19,723 nt of DNA from JACVRW01 sp035705985 (lineage in GTDB: Bacteria; Actinomycetota; Thermoleophilia; Solirubrobacterales; Thermoleophilaceae). The position numbers and the translations under genes were made by a program. Every line of letters begins with the position of its first letter. Within the stretch, counting starts at the first letter, position 1. The stretch is from positions 1 through 19,723 of the forward strand of contig DASSVP010000190.1 in the NCBI GenBank assembly GCA_035705985.1, given 5' to 3'. Below are positions 19,416 through 19,723 of this stretch, one piece after another. Below the pieces are notes generated by a model, which made no database searches, was not told the DNA's origin, and saw only the letters and a list, made by a program, of their open reading frames with translations.

Positions 19416-19723
19416 TATCCGTCAAGCCCTCGAACCATTAGTACCGGTCTGCTGAACGCATTGCTGCGATTACACATCCGGCCTATTACGTGGTGGTCTT
19501 CCACGGGTCTTACTCCCTCAAGGGGATGGGAGAGCTCATCTCGAGGTTGGCTTCCCGCTTAGATGCCTTCAGCGGTTATCCAATCCGCACGTAGCTAACC
19601 AGCAGTGCCCTTGGCAGGACAACTGGTACACCAGAGGTGCGTTCATCCCGGTCCTCTCGTACTAGGGACGACTCCCCTCAACTCTCCAACGCCCACGGCA
19701 GATAGGGACCGAACTGTCTCACG
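19416..19723 (-). rRNA. rrl: 23S ribosomal RNA, 3' end (partial)
   Basis: The last 308 or so nt of 23S are visible. On the minus strand the stretch from the right edge contains CGTGAGACAGTTCGGTCCCT, CTAGTACGAGAGGACCGGGA (the sarcin-ricin loop), CTGGTGTACCAGTTGTCC, and ends GGTTCGAGGGCTTGACGGAT. These are highly conserved domain VI sequences. The gene continues beyond the right edge. The 3' end is estimated by comparison with the E. coli GGCTTAACC end. Confidence 0.95.

Noticed and set aside
1..19723. CRISPR array, tRNA genes, insertion sequences or phage genes
   Set aside because: No regularly spaced direct repeats, no tRNA-like cloverleaf (including the 23S-5S spacer) and no transposase, integrase or phage structural motif were seen on either strand.

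Overview
The window is a high-GC, gene-dense chromosomal segment, most likely from an actinobacterium of the Thermoleophilia (Solirubrobacterales/Gaiellales type). The lineage call is an inference from codon use, gene order, the MurA active-site variant and the mainly SD-less gene starts; no taxonomic search was possible. Nothing looks like a phage, plasmid, transposon or CRISPR locus.

Left part (1-4301, mostly minus strand): a cell-division and envelope cluster read leftwards as yggS, sepF, proC, yggT, lspA and a truncated rluD. Two plus-strand genes (an NTF2/SnoaL-fold protein and an alpha/beta-hydrolase that appears to lack its catalytic His) sit between yggS and sepF and break an otherwise familiar ylmDEFG-like order.

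Centre (3690-13060, minus strand): one probable transcription unit, murA-hisZ-hisG-hisD-hisB-hisH-hisA-hisF-cca-pgeF-yggS. From hisZ to pgeF all junctions are ATGA, GTGA, TTGA or TGATG overlaps, which implies translational coupling. It holds seven histidine genes, including the short HisG plus HisZ form of ATP phosphoribosyltransferase. hisC, hisE/hisI and a Hol-P phosphatase are not present. MurA carries Asp instead of the usual catalytic Cys.

Right part (13179-19145): an HD-domain protein; dinB with a perfect actinobacterial-type LexA box touching its start codon; a double zinc-finger small protein; an isocitrate/isopropylmalate-type dehydrogenase; a DUF389 membrane protein; a 4HBT thioesterase; a 100-residue unknown protein; a second HD-domain protein; and a one-TM protein. 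Genes are packed to the limit: icd shares CATG with its divergent neighbour and CTAG with its convergent neighbour.

Far right (19170-19723, minus strand): the 3' end of an rRNA operon (23S 3' end, spacer, 5S, strong hairpin terminator).

Two signals run across the window. First, a 40-bp palindromic repeat occurs three times: twice between genes and once inside hisF, where it is translated as an extra loop. Second, most genes that begin a transcription unit have a TAnnnT-like or GATAnn hexamer 8-16 nt before the start codon and no Shine-Dalgarno sequence, as expected for leaderless or near-leaderless mRNAs. I did not find a clearly new multi-gene system.
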